Assembly (NCBI GenBank): GCA_021833365.1
Contig: JAKBFV010000009.1
Coordinates: forward strand, 1-48,398
Length of the DNA stretch: 48,398 nt
Reading direction: 5' to 3'
Origin: Pseudomonadota bacterium
Lineage (GTDB): Bacteria > Pseudomonadota > Gammaproteobacteria > Pseudomonadales > Moraxellaceae
Position numbers and translations under genes: made by a program
Notes under the pieces: generated by a model
Told to the model about the DNA's origin: nothing
What the model saw: the letters and a program-made list of their open reading frames with translations, nothing else
Database searches by the model: none
In this document: piece by piece, positions 1 through 8,436 of the stretch
Layout of the letters: each line of letters starts with the position of its first letter
Position numbering within the stretch: the first letter of the stretch is position 1

Positions 1-44
1 GACCGTCGATACTTATGCCGCAAGACGCCTCAAGGAGCAGGCCC

Positions 45-842
45 ATGCTGGACCAAACCTTGCGCCCGTCGGTGCTGTTTTCCGATGCACAGCACACCTG
101 TTGGTGTTTTCATGACCTTGCCCACGCTGGTGTCGACAGCAATCAGTATGTGATCGTCCATGCTGGGCGCGCCGCTTTGCTCGATCCGGGTGGGGATCTC
201 AGCTTCAAGAGGCTGCTGCAGGCTCTCGGTGAGCATATCGATATGGCCCAGCTCGACTACCTGCTCGCCTCGCATCAAGACCCCGACATCATTACTTCCC
301 TGCCGCGCTGGCTCCTGCACAGCCGTGCTCAGGTCTTCATTCCAGCGATCTGGGAGCGCTTCCTGCCGCATCTGGTCTCCGACATCATCAGCGATCATCT
401 CAAGGTCAGCGTCGAGGCAAGGATCACGCCGCTACCGGATGCCGGTGCCCGTCTCGATCTCGGCGGTGCGCAGATCCTCGTGTTGCCGGCGCATTTTCTG
501 CATTCACCGGGTAACTTTAGCTATTACGATACGCACGCGCGCATCCTGTTCAGCGGTGACATCGGCGCCGCCACCGAAGTCGACTCCCTCCAGGTCGTCG
601 AGGACTTTCAGGCGCACGAACCGGCGCTGCGCTTTTTTCATCAGCGCTATATGGCCTCGAACCGGGCGGCCCGGCGCTGGGTCGCCATGGTCCGGCAGCT
701 CGATGTGCAGATCATCGCACCGCAGCATGGCCCCTGTTTCGTCGGGCCGGCGATGGTCGAGGAGTTCCTCTGCTGGTTCGAGGATCTGCCGATGGGCGTC
801 GATAACATCGACGACTTCTCCTACGCCCTGCCACCACCTTAG
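45..842 (+). CDS. MBL-fold diiron protein of the ODP (oxygen-binding diiron) type
   Basis: A 265-residue metallo-beta-lactamase-fold protein. The metal-ligand pattern is that of the ODP/flavodiiron branch rather than the hydrolase branch: SHQDPDI (residues 76-82) replaces the usual HxHxDH, and further candidate ligands are H150/H153, D172 in FSGD and the late APQHG motif. Relatives bind O2 or reduce O2/NO at a diiron site. No flavodoxin domain follows, so electrons would have to come from another protein. The start at 45 is chosen over 15 because AAGGAG (32-37) sits seven bases before it. The fold is clear; the specific role (oxygen sensing versus reduction) is inference. Confidence 0.8.
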   Translation: MLDQTLRPSVLFSDAQHTCWCFHDLAHAGVDSNQYVIVHAGRAALLDPGGDLSFKRLLQALGEHIDMAQLDYLLASHQDPDIITSLPRWLLHSRAQVFIPAIWERFLPHLVSDIISDHLKVSVEARITPLPDAGARLDLGGAQILVLPAHFLHSPGNFSYYDTHARILFSGDIGAATEVDSLQVVEDFQAHEPALRFFHQRYMASNRAARRWVAMVRQLDVQIIAPQHGPCFVGPAMVEEFLCWFEDLPMGVDNIDDFSYALPPP

Positions 843-942
843 ATCAGCGCCGCGCCGGCGTCGGCAAGACCTCCCGCTCGGCTCTCCATGCGTCATGAGT
901 GTTCATGGGTCATGGGTGCGTGTCGGGAGGGCCGGCCAAGGC

Positions 943-1641
943 TCAGGCTGTCTGCTGCACGATCAGCCCCTGCGCCGTCGGCAGAGTACCTTGCTGGGCG
1001 AGTTCCTGTTGCAGATTCTGCAGGAAGGTACTCAAGGAGACACTGCTCGCCGAGCTGCTGGCAGAGGAACTGCCGAGGGCTGCGGTCAGGGCTTGAAAGC
1101 TGCTGGTCAGGGACGATGGGGTCGAACTGCCATTGATCGTCGATGTGCTGCCCGCGACCTGAGATGACAGGCTGTTCAGTTGCGTCTGAAAGCTGCTGTA
1201 GTCGCCGGCATTGCTGCTGGCCGGCTGAGACAGGCTTTGCAGGGAGCTGAACAGGCTCTGCATGAAGGAGGCCAGGGCCTGCTGCGCCTGGGTCGTGCTG
1301 TTCGAGGCACTGCTCGCGCTGACGCCATTGCTCGATGAACTGCCATCACCATCGCCATCAGCGCCGCTGCTGCTGGTGCCGGTGTTGCTGGCAGTGAGCG
1401 CCGAGGTGTTCAGGCCGCTCATGCTCAAGGCGCTGAGGATGTCCTGGAGCATGGCGTGGCCGCGGCCATGATGATGCGCAGCGCTGCTGGTGTTGACGCC
1501 GGCAGCCGTTGTCACATCCTGCACGCCGGTGACGGAGGATGTCGCCTGGGTCGGCAGAAGGCCGTTCAGGCCCAAGGTGGTGCTCGATGCGCTCTGATAG
1601 GGGTTGAATAAACTCTGTTGCAGGGCGTTGCTGATACTCAT
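943..1641 (-). CDS. Ser/Ala/Gln-rich low-complexity protein, function unknown
   Basis: A 232-residue protein dominated by Ser, Ala, Thr, Gln and Leu. It has a His cluster (HHHGRGH, about 56-62) followed by an amphipathic stretch (MLQDILSALS), a serine/glycine/aspartate linker around 85-105, and a second helical segment with FMQSLFSSLQSL. No signal peptide or membrane segment is visible and I recognise no family. The start at 1641 has AGGAG six bases upstream, which is better than the longer frame from 1803. It is convergent with the MBL-fold gene. Codon use looks genuine and the frame is the only long one here that begins with a good ribosome site. Confidence 0.6.
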   Translation of the reverse strand: MSISNALQQSLFNPYQSASSTTLGLNGLLPTQATSSVTGVQDVTTAAGVNTSSAAHHHGRGHAMLQDILSALSMSGLNTSALTASNTGTSSSGADGDGDGSSSSNGVSASSASNSTTQAQQALASFMQSLFSSLQSLSQPASSNAGDYSSFQTQLNSLSSQVAGSTSTINGSSTPSSLTSSFQALTAALGSSSASSSASSVSLSTFLQNLQQELAQQGTLPTAQGLIVQQTA

Positions 1642-1980
1642 GATGGGCTCCTGATCGAGGATGGCGTCCCCTGACCTGCAAGCCATTTCCATGCCAGCCT
1701 TGCAGTTTTCGCCGGGCTCCTTAGTAATGCCTCGCCATAGCCGCCCAATAGATTGATTGATAATGCTATTTTTCTGATCTTGGGTTGGGCGGGATGGCTG
1801 CAACGGCCCTGGGTCATACGCCGCGATGCCGCTGACCGGCCAAGTCTGGCCGCTATAAGGGCAAGTGCCGGCCGTATCCTTGCCGCTGGACTTTCAGCGT
1901 TTGAGGGGAGCGGAGGAGCGGCATGGCTCGCGAGGATGGCCGTCCGTGGCCGATCGGGTGGTTTGTACGCACCGCACGGA
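1642..1980. other. Intergenic region, no gene supported
   Basis: About 340 bases between the Ser-rich protein and the 73-residue protein, both on the minus strand. It should hold the promoter of the Ser-rich gene and the 3' end of the small gene's transcript. It contains an AT-rich patch near 1750-1775 and a short perfect inverted repeat, CGGCCA-agtc-TGGCCG (1837-1852), without a T tract. Plus-strand frames across it run into the antisense of the small gene and have no Shine-Dalgarno support. Confidence 0.5.
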
Positions 1981-2202
1981 TCAGGCGGTATGCAGGTCGT
2001 GTGCGTCGATGCGCAGGAGTTGGTGCTGCATGAGCAGCGACAGTATTTGGCGTTTGTCTTCGGCGCTCAGCGACACCCCGTGTTCATCGATGCGACCGAT
2101 CTGACTCGTCGCGACGAACTCGCGCAGGAGAGGGGTGGCGGCGTGCACCATCTTACTCGATTGGCAGACACGGAGCAGTGTCAGCGCCATGCTGTTCTTC
2201 AT
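1981..2202 (-). CDS. Small protein of 73 residues, function unknown
   Basis: Encodes a soluble 73-residue protein, MKNSMALTLL at the N-terminus and ending in HDLHTA. The middle reads as two or three helices (TPLLREFV; SAEDKRQILSLLMQHQLLRI), with no signal peptide, membrane segment or Cys motif. The start at 2202 has a GAGG-type ribosome site just upstream. It lies on the same strand as the Anbu cluster, 110 bases downstream of the Anbu stop, so it could be a distal member of that transcript or independent. A plus-strand frame also crosses here but has no start signal. I recognise no family. Confidence 0.5.
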   Translation of the reverse strand: MKNSMALTLLRVCQSSKMVHAATPLLREFVATSQIGRIDEHGVSLSAEDKRQILSLLMQHQLLRIDAHDLHTA

Positions 2203-2312
2203 CGTCGGAACCTCATCTGTCTCGGGAGTCCTAGATTCGGACCTTCCCATGACAGATGCATGATGAAAAGATGATTCCAGCGGGCGTCGGCGCGGGATCG
2301 TTTCGGGCAGCC

Positions 2313-3071
2313 TCAGTCGCCCGGCGCCTTCGATGCGGGCAGGTCGCTCCATGCCGGCGCCGGCAAAGCGCTGAAGACCTGGCGTAGTCCTTCGCTCCAA
2401 CGCTGACTGAGGTCGTTGAAATAAGCGTCGCCATCGACGATATGATGGATCTGTTGCAGATCCAGGCTGTTGCGTGCGTAGCAGGCGAGATCGATCGGCA
2501 TGCCGACGGAGATGTTGCTGCGCATGGTCGAATCAAAGGACACCAGCACACATTTGACCGCATCCGGCATCGACGTGCTGGCATCGATGACGCGATCGAT
2601 GATCGGTTTGCCGTATTTGGTCTCGCCTATCTGAAAAAAAGGCGTCGATTCGGTGGCTTCGATGAAGTTGCCTTCCGAATAGATCATGAACAGACGCGGC
2701 ATCTCGGCACCGATCTGCCCACCGACGATGAAGTTGACGCTCATGTCGATCTGATTCTGCAGCAGATAGGGGCCGTCACGCTCACGCACTTCGCGCAGGC
2801 ATTCACCGAGCATCAAGGCGATGTCGAACATCGAAGCGGCATTCCAGAGATGTCGACCATCCGGCAGTTGCCCACGTTGCTCGAGCAGATTGACGGCGCT
2901 TTGGGTGATCGACAGATTGCCGGAACTGAGAATGACGATGCAGCGCTCACCGGCCCGCACAAAGTGGCGCATCTTGCCAAAGCAGGCCACTTGGTCGACA
3001 CCGGCGTTGGTGCGCGAATCGGAAGCGAAGATCAGTCCGGCAGTGAGTTTGAGAGCTAGGCAGTAGGTCAT
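2313..3071 (-). CDS. Anbu-type proteasome-like peptidase
   Basis: A 252-residue protein of the Anbu (ancestral beta subunit) family, relatives of the 20S proteasome beta subunit and HslV. The N-terminus MTYCLALKL places Thr2 so that removal of Met would expose a catalytic Thr, and FASDSRTNAG matches the following conserved proteasome-fold strand. Known Anbu proteins assemble into open helical rings in the cytoplasm; peptidase activity is weak or unproven. The next two genes upstream in the transcript are an alpha-E protein and a circularly permuted ATP-grasp protein, the standard Anbu partners, which supports the call strongly. A transglutaminase-like protease usually found with them is not in the window. 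Confidence 0.9.
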   Translation of the reverse strand: MTYCLALKLTAGLIFASDSRTNAGVDQVACFGKMRHFVRAGERCIVILSSGNLSITQSAVNLLEQRGQLPDGRHLWNAASMFDIALMLGECLREVRERDGPYLLQNQIDMSVNFIVGGQIGAEMPRLFMIYSEGNFIEATESTPFFQIGETKYGKPIIDRVIDASTSMPDAVKCVLVSFDSTMRSNISVGMPIDLACYARNSLDLQQIHHIVDGDAYFNDLSQRWSEGLRQVFSALPAPAWSDLPASKAPGD

Positions 3072-3101
3072 GTCGATGTCATCGATGGCGGTTGCGATAG
3101 G

Positions 3102-4088
3102 TCATTGTAGAGCTTCGGCATGGCGCTGTGTGCCCGCGTCGAAACCATCACGGCGTGCCAGATAGTCGCCATGGACGGCGTCGATCAAGCGCTGGTTCTT
3201 GAGCAGGAATCGTTGCAGGTAGTCATGCAGACCGGTGGCCAGGACGTCTTCGATACGGTCGTAATGCAAGGCAGCATGCAAGGCGCCGGCGCGCCGGCGC
3301 GACTCCAGCTCATCGCCGCGCTGGAGCTTGTCGAGCTCGCTCTCGACTTCGTTGAGACAGGCGTGCAAGGAGCGTGGCATGTCGGTACTGAGCACGAGTA
3401 GTTCGGCCACCCGTGCCGGGGTGATCACATCGTGGTAGACCTTGCGATAGGCTTCAAAGGCACTGACCGAGCGCAGCAGGGCACTCCACTGGTAGTAGTC
3501 GGCGACCTGCCCGGCGACCGGACGCTCGCAGCACAGAAGGTGATATTGGACATCGAGGATGCGCGCGGTGTTGTCAGCGCGTTCCAAAAATGTGCCCAGA
3601 CGAATGAAGCTGAGAGCGTCGTCTTTCAGCATGGTGCCGAGGGTGACGCCGCGGAAAAGATGCGACCTTTCCTTGACCCACTCAAAAAAGCCGGGATCAC
3701 CTTGACGCGGTCTGTCCTGGTGGATGCGGCCGAGTTCCAGCCAGGTGTGGTTGATGCTCTCCCACATCTCCGACGTGATGGCGCCGCGTACGGAACGGGC
3801 ATTTTCCCGCGCCCGCATGAGATTGACATAGATGCTCGCCGCATGGGTGCTGTCCATGGTCATGAAATAGGTGACGTCGTCCTTGCTCACCAGCGGGTAG
3901 CGAAGCTGGTAGTCGTGGGCGCCACCGGTGATGTTGAGGGGAGCGTACCAGAGATGGGTTTCGTCATCGGCGCCATCGTTGGGTAACAGCGAGGTACGAT
4001 GAGCGATATCCAGCACGCGGGCGGTATTTTCAGCCCTTTCCATATGACGGGCCATCCAGAATAGGTGATCAGCGGTGCGCGACAACAT
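3102..4088 (-). CDS. Alpha-E domain protein of the Anbu cluster
   Basis: A 328-residue, largely helical protein that starts MLSRTADHLFWMARHMERAENTAR, typical of the alpha-E domain family. A second copy of the ERADNTAR-like motif occurs about half-way through, so the protein looks like an internal duplication. The biochemical role is not established; the family always travels with circularly permuted ATP-grasp proteins and often with Anbu and transglutaminase-like proteases, which has led others to suggest peptide synthesis or modification. It begins three bases after the ATP-grasp stop and ends 30 bases before the Anbu start, so the three genes form one transcription unit. Confidence 0.9.
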   Translation of the reverse strand: MLSRTADHLFWMARHMERAENTARVLDIAHRTSLLPNDGADDETHLWYAPLNITGGAHDYQLRYPLVSKDDVTYFMTMDSTHAASIYVNLMRARENARSVRGAITSEMWESINHTWLELGRIHQDRPRQGDPGFFEWVKERSHLFRGVTLGTMLKDDALSFIRLGTFLERADNTARILDVQYHLLCCERPVAGQVADYYQWSALLRSVSAFEAYRKVYHDVITPARVAELLVLSTDMPRSLHACLNEVESELDKLQRGDELESRRRAGALHAALHYDRIEDVLATGLHDYLQRFLLKNQRLIDAVHGDYLARRDGFDAGTQRHAEALQ

Positions 4089-4091
4089 GTG

Positions 4092-5519
4092 TCAGTCCTC
4101 CAGAACCCAGGTGTCCTTGGTACCCCCGCCCTGCGAGGAGTTGACGATCAGCGAGCCTTCCTGCAGAGCCACCCGCGTCAGCCCGCCGGGCGCCAGGCGT
4201 ATCTCTTGGCCGGATAGAACGAAGGGGCGCAGGTCGACGTGGCGAGGTGCGACGCCGGCCTCGACCAGGGTCGGGCAGGTCGATAGGGCCAAGGTCGGCT
4301 GGGCGATGAAGGCGCTCGGCTGTACCAGGATGCGCTCGCGATAAGCGGCGATCTCGGCGCGGCTGCTGGTCGGTCCGATGAGCATGCCATAGCCACCGGA
4401 GCCCTGAACCTCCTTGACCACCAGTTCAGACAGGTGGTCGAGGACGTAGGCCAGGTCATCGGGCTGGCTGAGCCGCCAGGTCGGTACATTCGACAGAATG
4501 GGTTTTTCGCCGAGATAGAATTCGATCATTTGCGGTACGTAGGGATAGGTCGACTTGTCATCGGCGACGCCGGTGCCGACGGCATTGGCGAGCGCGACGT
4601 TGCCACGCCGGTAGGCCTCCACCAGACCGGGTACCCCTAAGCAGGAGTCGGCTCTGAAGACGCGCGGATCGAGAAAATCATCATCGATACGGCGATAGAT
4701 CACATCGACCCGTCGTGGCCCGGCGGTGGTGCGCATCCAGACTTTGTGCTCATGCACGAACAGGTCCTGACCTTCCACCAGTTCCACGCCCATCTGGCTG
4801 GCCAGGAAGGCGTGCTCAAAATAGGCGCTGTTGTAGGCGCCCGGTGTCATGACCACGATGGTCGGGTCGGCGACCATGGCCGGCGCTGTCTCACGCAGGG
4901 TATCGAGCAGCATCTGCGGATAATGTTCGACCGGTGCGACTGCGTGCTGGGCGAACAGATCGGGAAACAGGCGCATCATGGCGGTGCGGTTCTCGAGCAT
5001 GTAGGAGACGCCCGAGGGGGTGCGCAGATTGTCTTCCAGGACATAGAAGTCGTTTTCAGCGATGCGCACCAGATCGATGCCGGCGATGTGGGCGTAGACC
5101 TGATTGGGCAGGTCGATGCCGCGCATCTCCGGTCGGTACAGGGCGTTGCCGAGCACCTGCTGTGCCGGCATGATGCCAGCGCGCAGGATGTTCTGTTCGT
5201 GATAGATGTCATGCAGAAAAGCATTCAGGGCGCGGACACGCTGTTTCAGTCCGGCGTCGAGAATTTTCCACTCGGCGGCAGCGAAGATGCGCGGCACGAT
5301 GTCGAAGGGAATGAGGCGCTCGGCACCGGCGGCTTCGCCATAGACGGCGAAGGTGATGCCCTGGCGGCGGAACAGGACTTCAGCCTCCTGCTGACGGCGG
5401 TGGAGCAGCTCGGGCGGCACCTTCAACAGCTGCTCTGCGGCAGGGCGATAATGTCGGCGTATGCTGCCGTCTGCCTGGTGCATTTCATCGAAAGCGGTGC
5501 TTCTGCAGATCTCATCCAT
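4092..5519 (-). CDS. Circularly permuted type 2 ATP-grasp protein
   Basis: First gene of the Anbu unit, 475 residues. It has the sequence hallmarks of the circularly permuted ATP-grasp family: GIDLVRIAENDFYVLEDNLR, the VMTPG...SAYFEHAFLA segment, VDVIYRRIDDDFLDP, and VKEVQGSGGYGM near the C-terminus. ATP-grasp enzymes join a carboxylate to an amine or thiol through an acyl phosphate; the substrate here is unknown, with a peptide product a reasonable guess. The longest frame reaches 5588, but MLNIWPGF... has no ribosome site and is unlike relatives, so MDEICRST at 5519 is preferred with moderate confidence. Confidence 0.88.
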   Translation of the reverse strand: MDEICRSTAFDEMHQADGSIRRHYRPAAEQLLKVPPELLHRRQQEAEVLFRRQGITFAVYGEAAGAERLIPFDIVPRIFAAAEWKILDAGLKQRVRALNAFLHDIYHEQNILRAGIMPAQQVLGNALYRPEMRGIDLPNQVYAHIAGIDLVRIAENDFYVLEDNLRTPSGVSYMLENRTAMMRLFPDLFAQHAVAPVEHYPQMLLDTLRETAPAMVADPTIVVMTPGAYNSAYFEHAFLASQMGVELVEGQDLFVHEHKVWMRTTAGPRRVDVIYRRIDDDFLDPRVFRADSCLGVPGLVEAYRRGNVALANAVGTGVADDKSTYPYVPQMIEFYLGEKPILSNVPTWRLSQPDDLAYVLDHLSELVVKEVQGSGGYGMLIGPTSSRAEIAAYRERILVQPSAFIAQPTLALSTCPTLVEAGVAPRHVDLRPFVLSGQEIRLAPGGLTRVALQEGSLIVNSSQGGGTKDTWVLED

Positions 5520-6160
5520 GTCGGGCTCGTTGCGGTCATCGGTCGCGATGACGGATGCTAAGCAAAACCCGGGCCATATATTTAACATGCTGATTTAATT
5601 GTATTTTTTTCGGATATATGAGCGCGCGTACGGATTTCATGCACAGGCGGGCGGTCATCTGCACCGAATCAGTGCGCAAGCATCGCGGTCAGCCGCCAGG
5701 TCTGCGCCAATGCGAAGCACTTCCCCTGCCGTGGCCAACATGCCGGCCATGGGGGCATGGCTCATGGTGGTGCCAGATGGCTCGACCCGCCCCTGTCGAT
5801 GAGCGTGCAAATTCCGCGCTCATGCGGGCACGGATTTGACGCCGTCAGGCTGCCGGGGAAACCAGACTCGGTCGAGCTGGCGCATGGCCTGGCCCGTAGG
5901 TGTTACGCGATATCCAAGAGGGCCAGCGGAATAGCGCACTACCGCCAGCCGGCGTGTCGTTTTCAGCAGGCGATGGCAGCCATGGATGAGACGGGTGGCC
6001 ATGCCCCATGTGCGGTGATAGGTCTGAACGGCTCAGAACTTCCATGCGCGGCGTCCAAGCAGACCGAACCGCCGAGCACTCCTGGGGTCGTGCCTGACTT
6101 CCTTCCTGGCCTAAACGACGGGCATTCCTTGTGCAAGCGTCGCAAGCCTCGTCCCTTCCC
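5520..6160. other. Largest gap in the window; no gene supported
   Basis: About 640 bases upstream of the Anbu unit and downstream of the TPR/ATP-grasp gene. The end near 5575-5620 is AT-rich and probably holds the promoter of the minus-strand Anbu unit. The remainder is GC-rich with several overlapping frames on both strands, none with a good start or a protein I recognise. One minus-strand frame (5820-6002) contains GPLGYRVTPTGQA, which reads like a fragment rather than a whole protein. This may be decayed sequence or a dispersed repeat; I cannot decide from the window alone. Confidence 0.5.
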
Positions 6161-7558
6161 TTAAGGCTCTTGCTGCCAGCTCGCCATCCTCTCGCCACGC
6201 TGCGCGCGTCGTTCGAGCATGGATCGGGCGGCGTGCAGGGCCGCCGTGACGGCGGCGCGCCGGTGCTCAAAACGCGGGTCATCGGCCACCGGGTAGAGGG
6301 CCATGGTGGCATTGCATTCAAACAGCAGCACGCGCCCATCGGCCGTCAAGGCGAAGTCGACACCAGCGAAATCCAGGGCGAGGCGTGCCTGCAGGGTTTG
6401 CAGGGCGGCCATCGCCGGCTTTCCCAGGGTCGCCGGCATGTCCTGCAAAAAAAGCGCCTCCTCAGCGCGGTAAGCCGGGTTATCGGCCATCGCTGCAGAA
6501 AAATAATGAACTTTCCAGTCCGGCGAGATGGCCAGATGGAGAGGGTACATGCGGCCATCGATGAACATGACGCGAAATTTCCGCACCAGGCCATCGCGTC
6601 CGCGCGCGTCGATGAAGTCGATGGCGAGCAGATCGTCGCCTGGGAGAGCCGCCAGGGTCGCTGCCAGGGCCTCCTGGCCTTCGACCTTGTAAAAGTGCCG
6701 GCCGGCATGAAAACCAGGAGCGCGCAACAGCATAGGGTAGGACCAATGTTTCGTCGCGCAAGCTTGGCGTGTCATACGCGTCACCGCCGCACACACCAGA
6801 GCGTCGATATCGGCCATACGGTGGGCATGGCTGCAGCGATCGCTGCGCGCCACCTGCTCGGGGTGGTTGATCACCGGCGCACCACTGCGGCGTACGATGT
6901 CACCTGCCCGCTGCAGGGCCATAGGGCTGTGGTCGGCATCGCCGATGAGGTTGACGATGAGGGCATGCTCAGGCAGTTCCTCGGTGTCGTCATGGAATTC
7001 GGCATAGACGGCGGTGATGGCGAAGTGGCGGTCATCGAGCCAGTGCCGGGTGGGGATGTTGCCGTGCCGCGCACAGACGAGCAGCAGGAGCGGCAGTCCC
7101 TGGCCCGTCCCACGATAGGGCAGGGAAACCACGGCATGACCGGCAAAGCCCTGTTGCCAGTGCTGCTCGGCGGGCTCCTGCAAGACATCCAGAACCCGCG
7201 CCAGCCCCTGGTGCGCCGCGGCCAGGTCGGACTGCAACTGCAAGGCGGCCGTATAGAGGCGGCGCGCTTCCGGCCAGTTCTCTTCTTCCGCATGGACGTT
7301 GGCCAAGCCGACCTGCGCCTCGGGGCGGTCGCGGTGCAAAGCGATGGCGCGTTGCCAGGCGCTCTTGGCGGCGGAGCGGTGACCACTGGCATAGGCCAGG
7401 GTGGCAAGCTCGTGCAGGGCGTCAAAATCGCCGCTGTCGTGCTGCAGGGCCTGCAGATAGCAGGTTTTGGCGAGGTCATCGGCACCGCGCGCCGCCGCCT
7501 GACGCGCTGCTTGCAGACAGGCGATCAGGCCGGATGCGCGGTCAGGGGTGTCGGCCAT
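6161..7558 (-). CDS. TPR protein with C-terminal ATP-grasp-like domain
   Basis: A 465-residue two-part protein. Residues 1 to about 130 form tetratricopeptide-like helix pairs (DFDALHELATLAYASG, PEAQVGLANVHAEEENWPEARRLY). From about 270 the sequence resembles an ATP-grasp ligase: YPMLLRAPGFHAG, LLAIDFIDARGRDGL, FRVMFIDG, and DFALTADGRVLLFECNA (about 401-417), where Glu and Asn would be metal ligands. Between them lies a Rossmann-like segment with HALIVNLIGDAD. The substrate is unknown. The start at 7558 follows a GGAGAGG site; the longer frame overlaps the methyltransferase gene, which ends 25 bases upstream. The pairing with a methyltransferase and an exporter suggests modification of a small molecule or peptide, but that is inference. 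Confidence 0.75.
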   Translation of the reverse strand: MADTPDRASGLIACLQAARQAAARGADDLAKTCYLQALQHDSGDFDALHELATLAYASGHRSAAKSAWQRAIALHRDRPEAQVGLANVHAEEENWPEARRLYTAALQLQSDLAAAHQGLARVLDVLQEPAEQHWQQGFAGHAVVSLPYRGTGQGLPLLLLVCARHGNIPTRHWLDDRHFAITAVYAEFHDDTEELPEHALIVNLIGDADHSPMALQRAGDIVRRSGAPVINHPEQVARSDRCSHAHRMADIDALVCAAVTRMTRQACATKHWSYPMLLRAPGFHAGRHFYKVEGQEALAATLAALPGDDLLAIDFIDARGRDGLVRKFRVMFIDGRMYPLHLAISPDWKVHYFSAAMADNPAYRAEEALFLQDMPATLGKPAMAALQTLQARLALDFAGVDFALTADGRVLLFECNATMALYPVADDPRFEHRRAAVTAALHAARSMLERRAQRGERMASWQQEP

Positions 7559-7583
7559 GAGCCTCTCCGGTGTCCGGCGGTGA

Positions 7584-8405
7584 CTAGGAGGCCGGGCGCT
7601 GGTAGACGTACTCGTCGCAGCCGGAGCCGCCCCAGCCCCAGCCGCCCGGGCGGGTGAAGCTGCGCACTTCCTGAAAGCCGAGGCCGTGCATAAAATCGGC
7701 GACCTGCTGTGGCCGGATCGACTCGTAGGGGTAGCCCCCCAGCCAGTCATGCACGTCATGCTCGAAATTCATGCCGCGACTGCTCAGATAGTCCTGGCGA
7801 AAGCTGGCAAAAGAGCGCCCACGCAGGCACAGGGCGAGTCTGACCAGCAGGGTATAGACGCCTTGCGCGCGCCGCTGTGCCGGTGCTGACGCGCGGCTGT
7901 ACCAGCGTTTCTCGATTTTCCAGAAAGCGCACAGGCGGGTCTTGCGATAGAGGGCGAAGACCAGGAGCCCACCGGGCATCACCTGCGCGGCAGCGCGTTG
8001 CAGGGCTTCATACATGGCGCCGGTATGGTGCAGGACACCCCATGAATAGACGATGTCATAGGCCGGTTGCTCGGGCAGATCGAAGACACTGCGCACTTCG
8101 CACTGCCAGTCGGCGTGTGCCTGATGCTGACGGAGCAGAGCGGTGGCGGTGCTCACCGAATCAGGATCGAGGTCGATGGCGTGGACGGCGGCGGCTCCTG
8201 AGCGCAGGGCGGCGAGGGCGTGCAGGCCCGATCCACAGCCGATGTCGAGCACACGCCGACCCTGCCAGTCGTCGGCAGCGACGAGTTTGTGCAGGCCTTG
8301 TTCGGCGGCGTCGATGCGCTGGCCATCGATGCGCTGGGCGTAGTCGGCCCAGTTGGCGCCGAAGGCGAAGTGCTGTTGCAGGGGTTTGAGGTCGTCGGCG
8401 CTCAT
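7584..8405 (-). CDS. Class I SAM-dependent methyltransferase
   Basis: A 273-residue methyltransferase. Motif I is RVLDIGCGSGLHALAAL (51-67), followed by the acidic loop AIDLDPDS (about 77-84), the post-I region with DIVYSWGVLHHTG, and VMPGGLLVFALYRKT, all typical of the Rossmann fold that binds S-adenosylmethionine. The C-terminal part, with a Gly/Trp-rich tail (GGWGWGGSG), is not one I can tie to a substrate. It sits between the MATE exporter gene (31 bases upstream) and the TPR/ATP-grasp gene. MSADDLK at 8405 is preferred because the longer frame overlaps the exporter gene; the ribosome site is weak. Confidence 0.85.
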   Translation of the reverse strand: MSADDLKPLQQHFAFGANWADYAQRIDGQRIDAAEQGLHKLVAADDWQGRRVLDIGCGSGLHALAALRSGAAAVHAIDLDPDSVSTATALLRQHQAHADWQCEVRSVFDLPEQPAYDIVYSWGVLHHTGAMYEALQRAAAQVMPGGLLVFALYRKTRLCAFWKIEKRWYSRASAPAQRRAQGVYTLLVRLALCLRGRSFASFRQDYLSSRGMNFEHDVHDWLGGYPYESIRPQQVADFMHGLGFQEVRSFTRPGGWGWGGSGCDEYVYQRPAS

Positions 8406-8436
8406 CGGGCGGCTCGCAGCATGCGGAAAGGGCTCA

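Noticed and set aside
1837-1852. Inverted repeat CGGCCA-agtc-TGGCCG as a terminator
   Set aside because: No T tract on either strand and only six base pairs; not enough to call.
1753-2274. Plus-strand frame of 173 codons
   Set aside because: It overlaps the better supported 73-residue minus-strand gene, has no Shine-Dalgarno site and shows antisense-like composition.
2313-5519. HslV identity for the proteasome-like gene
   Set aside because: No HslU partner is present, and the alpha-E and circularly permuted ATP-grasp neighbours are specific to Anbu.
5757-6164. Plus-strand frame of 135 codons in the large gap, and an overlapping minus-strand frame at 5845-6339
   Set aside because: Neither has a ribosome site or recognisable domain, and the minus-strand frame runs into the TPR/ATP-grasp gene.
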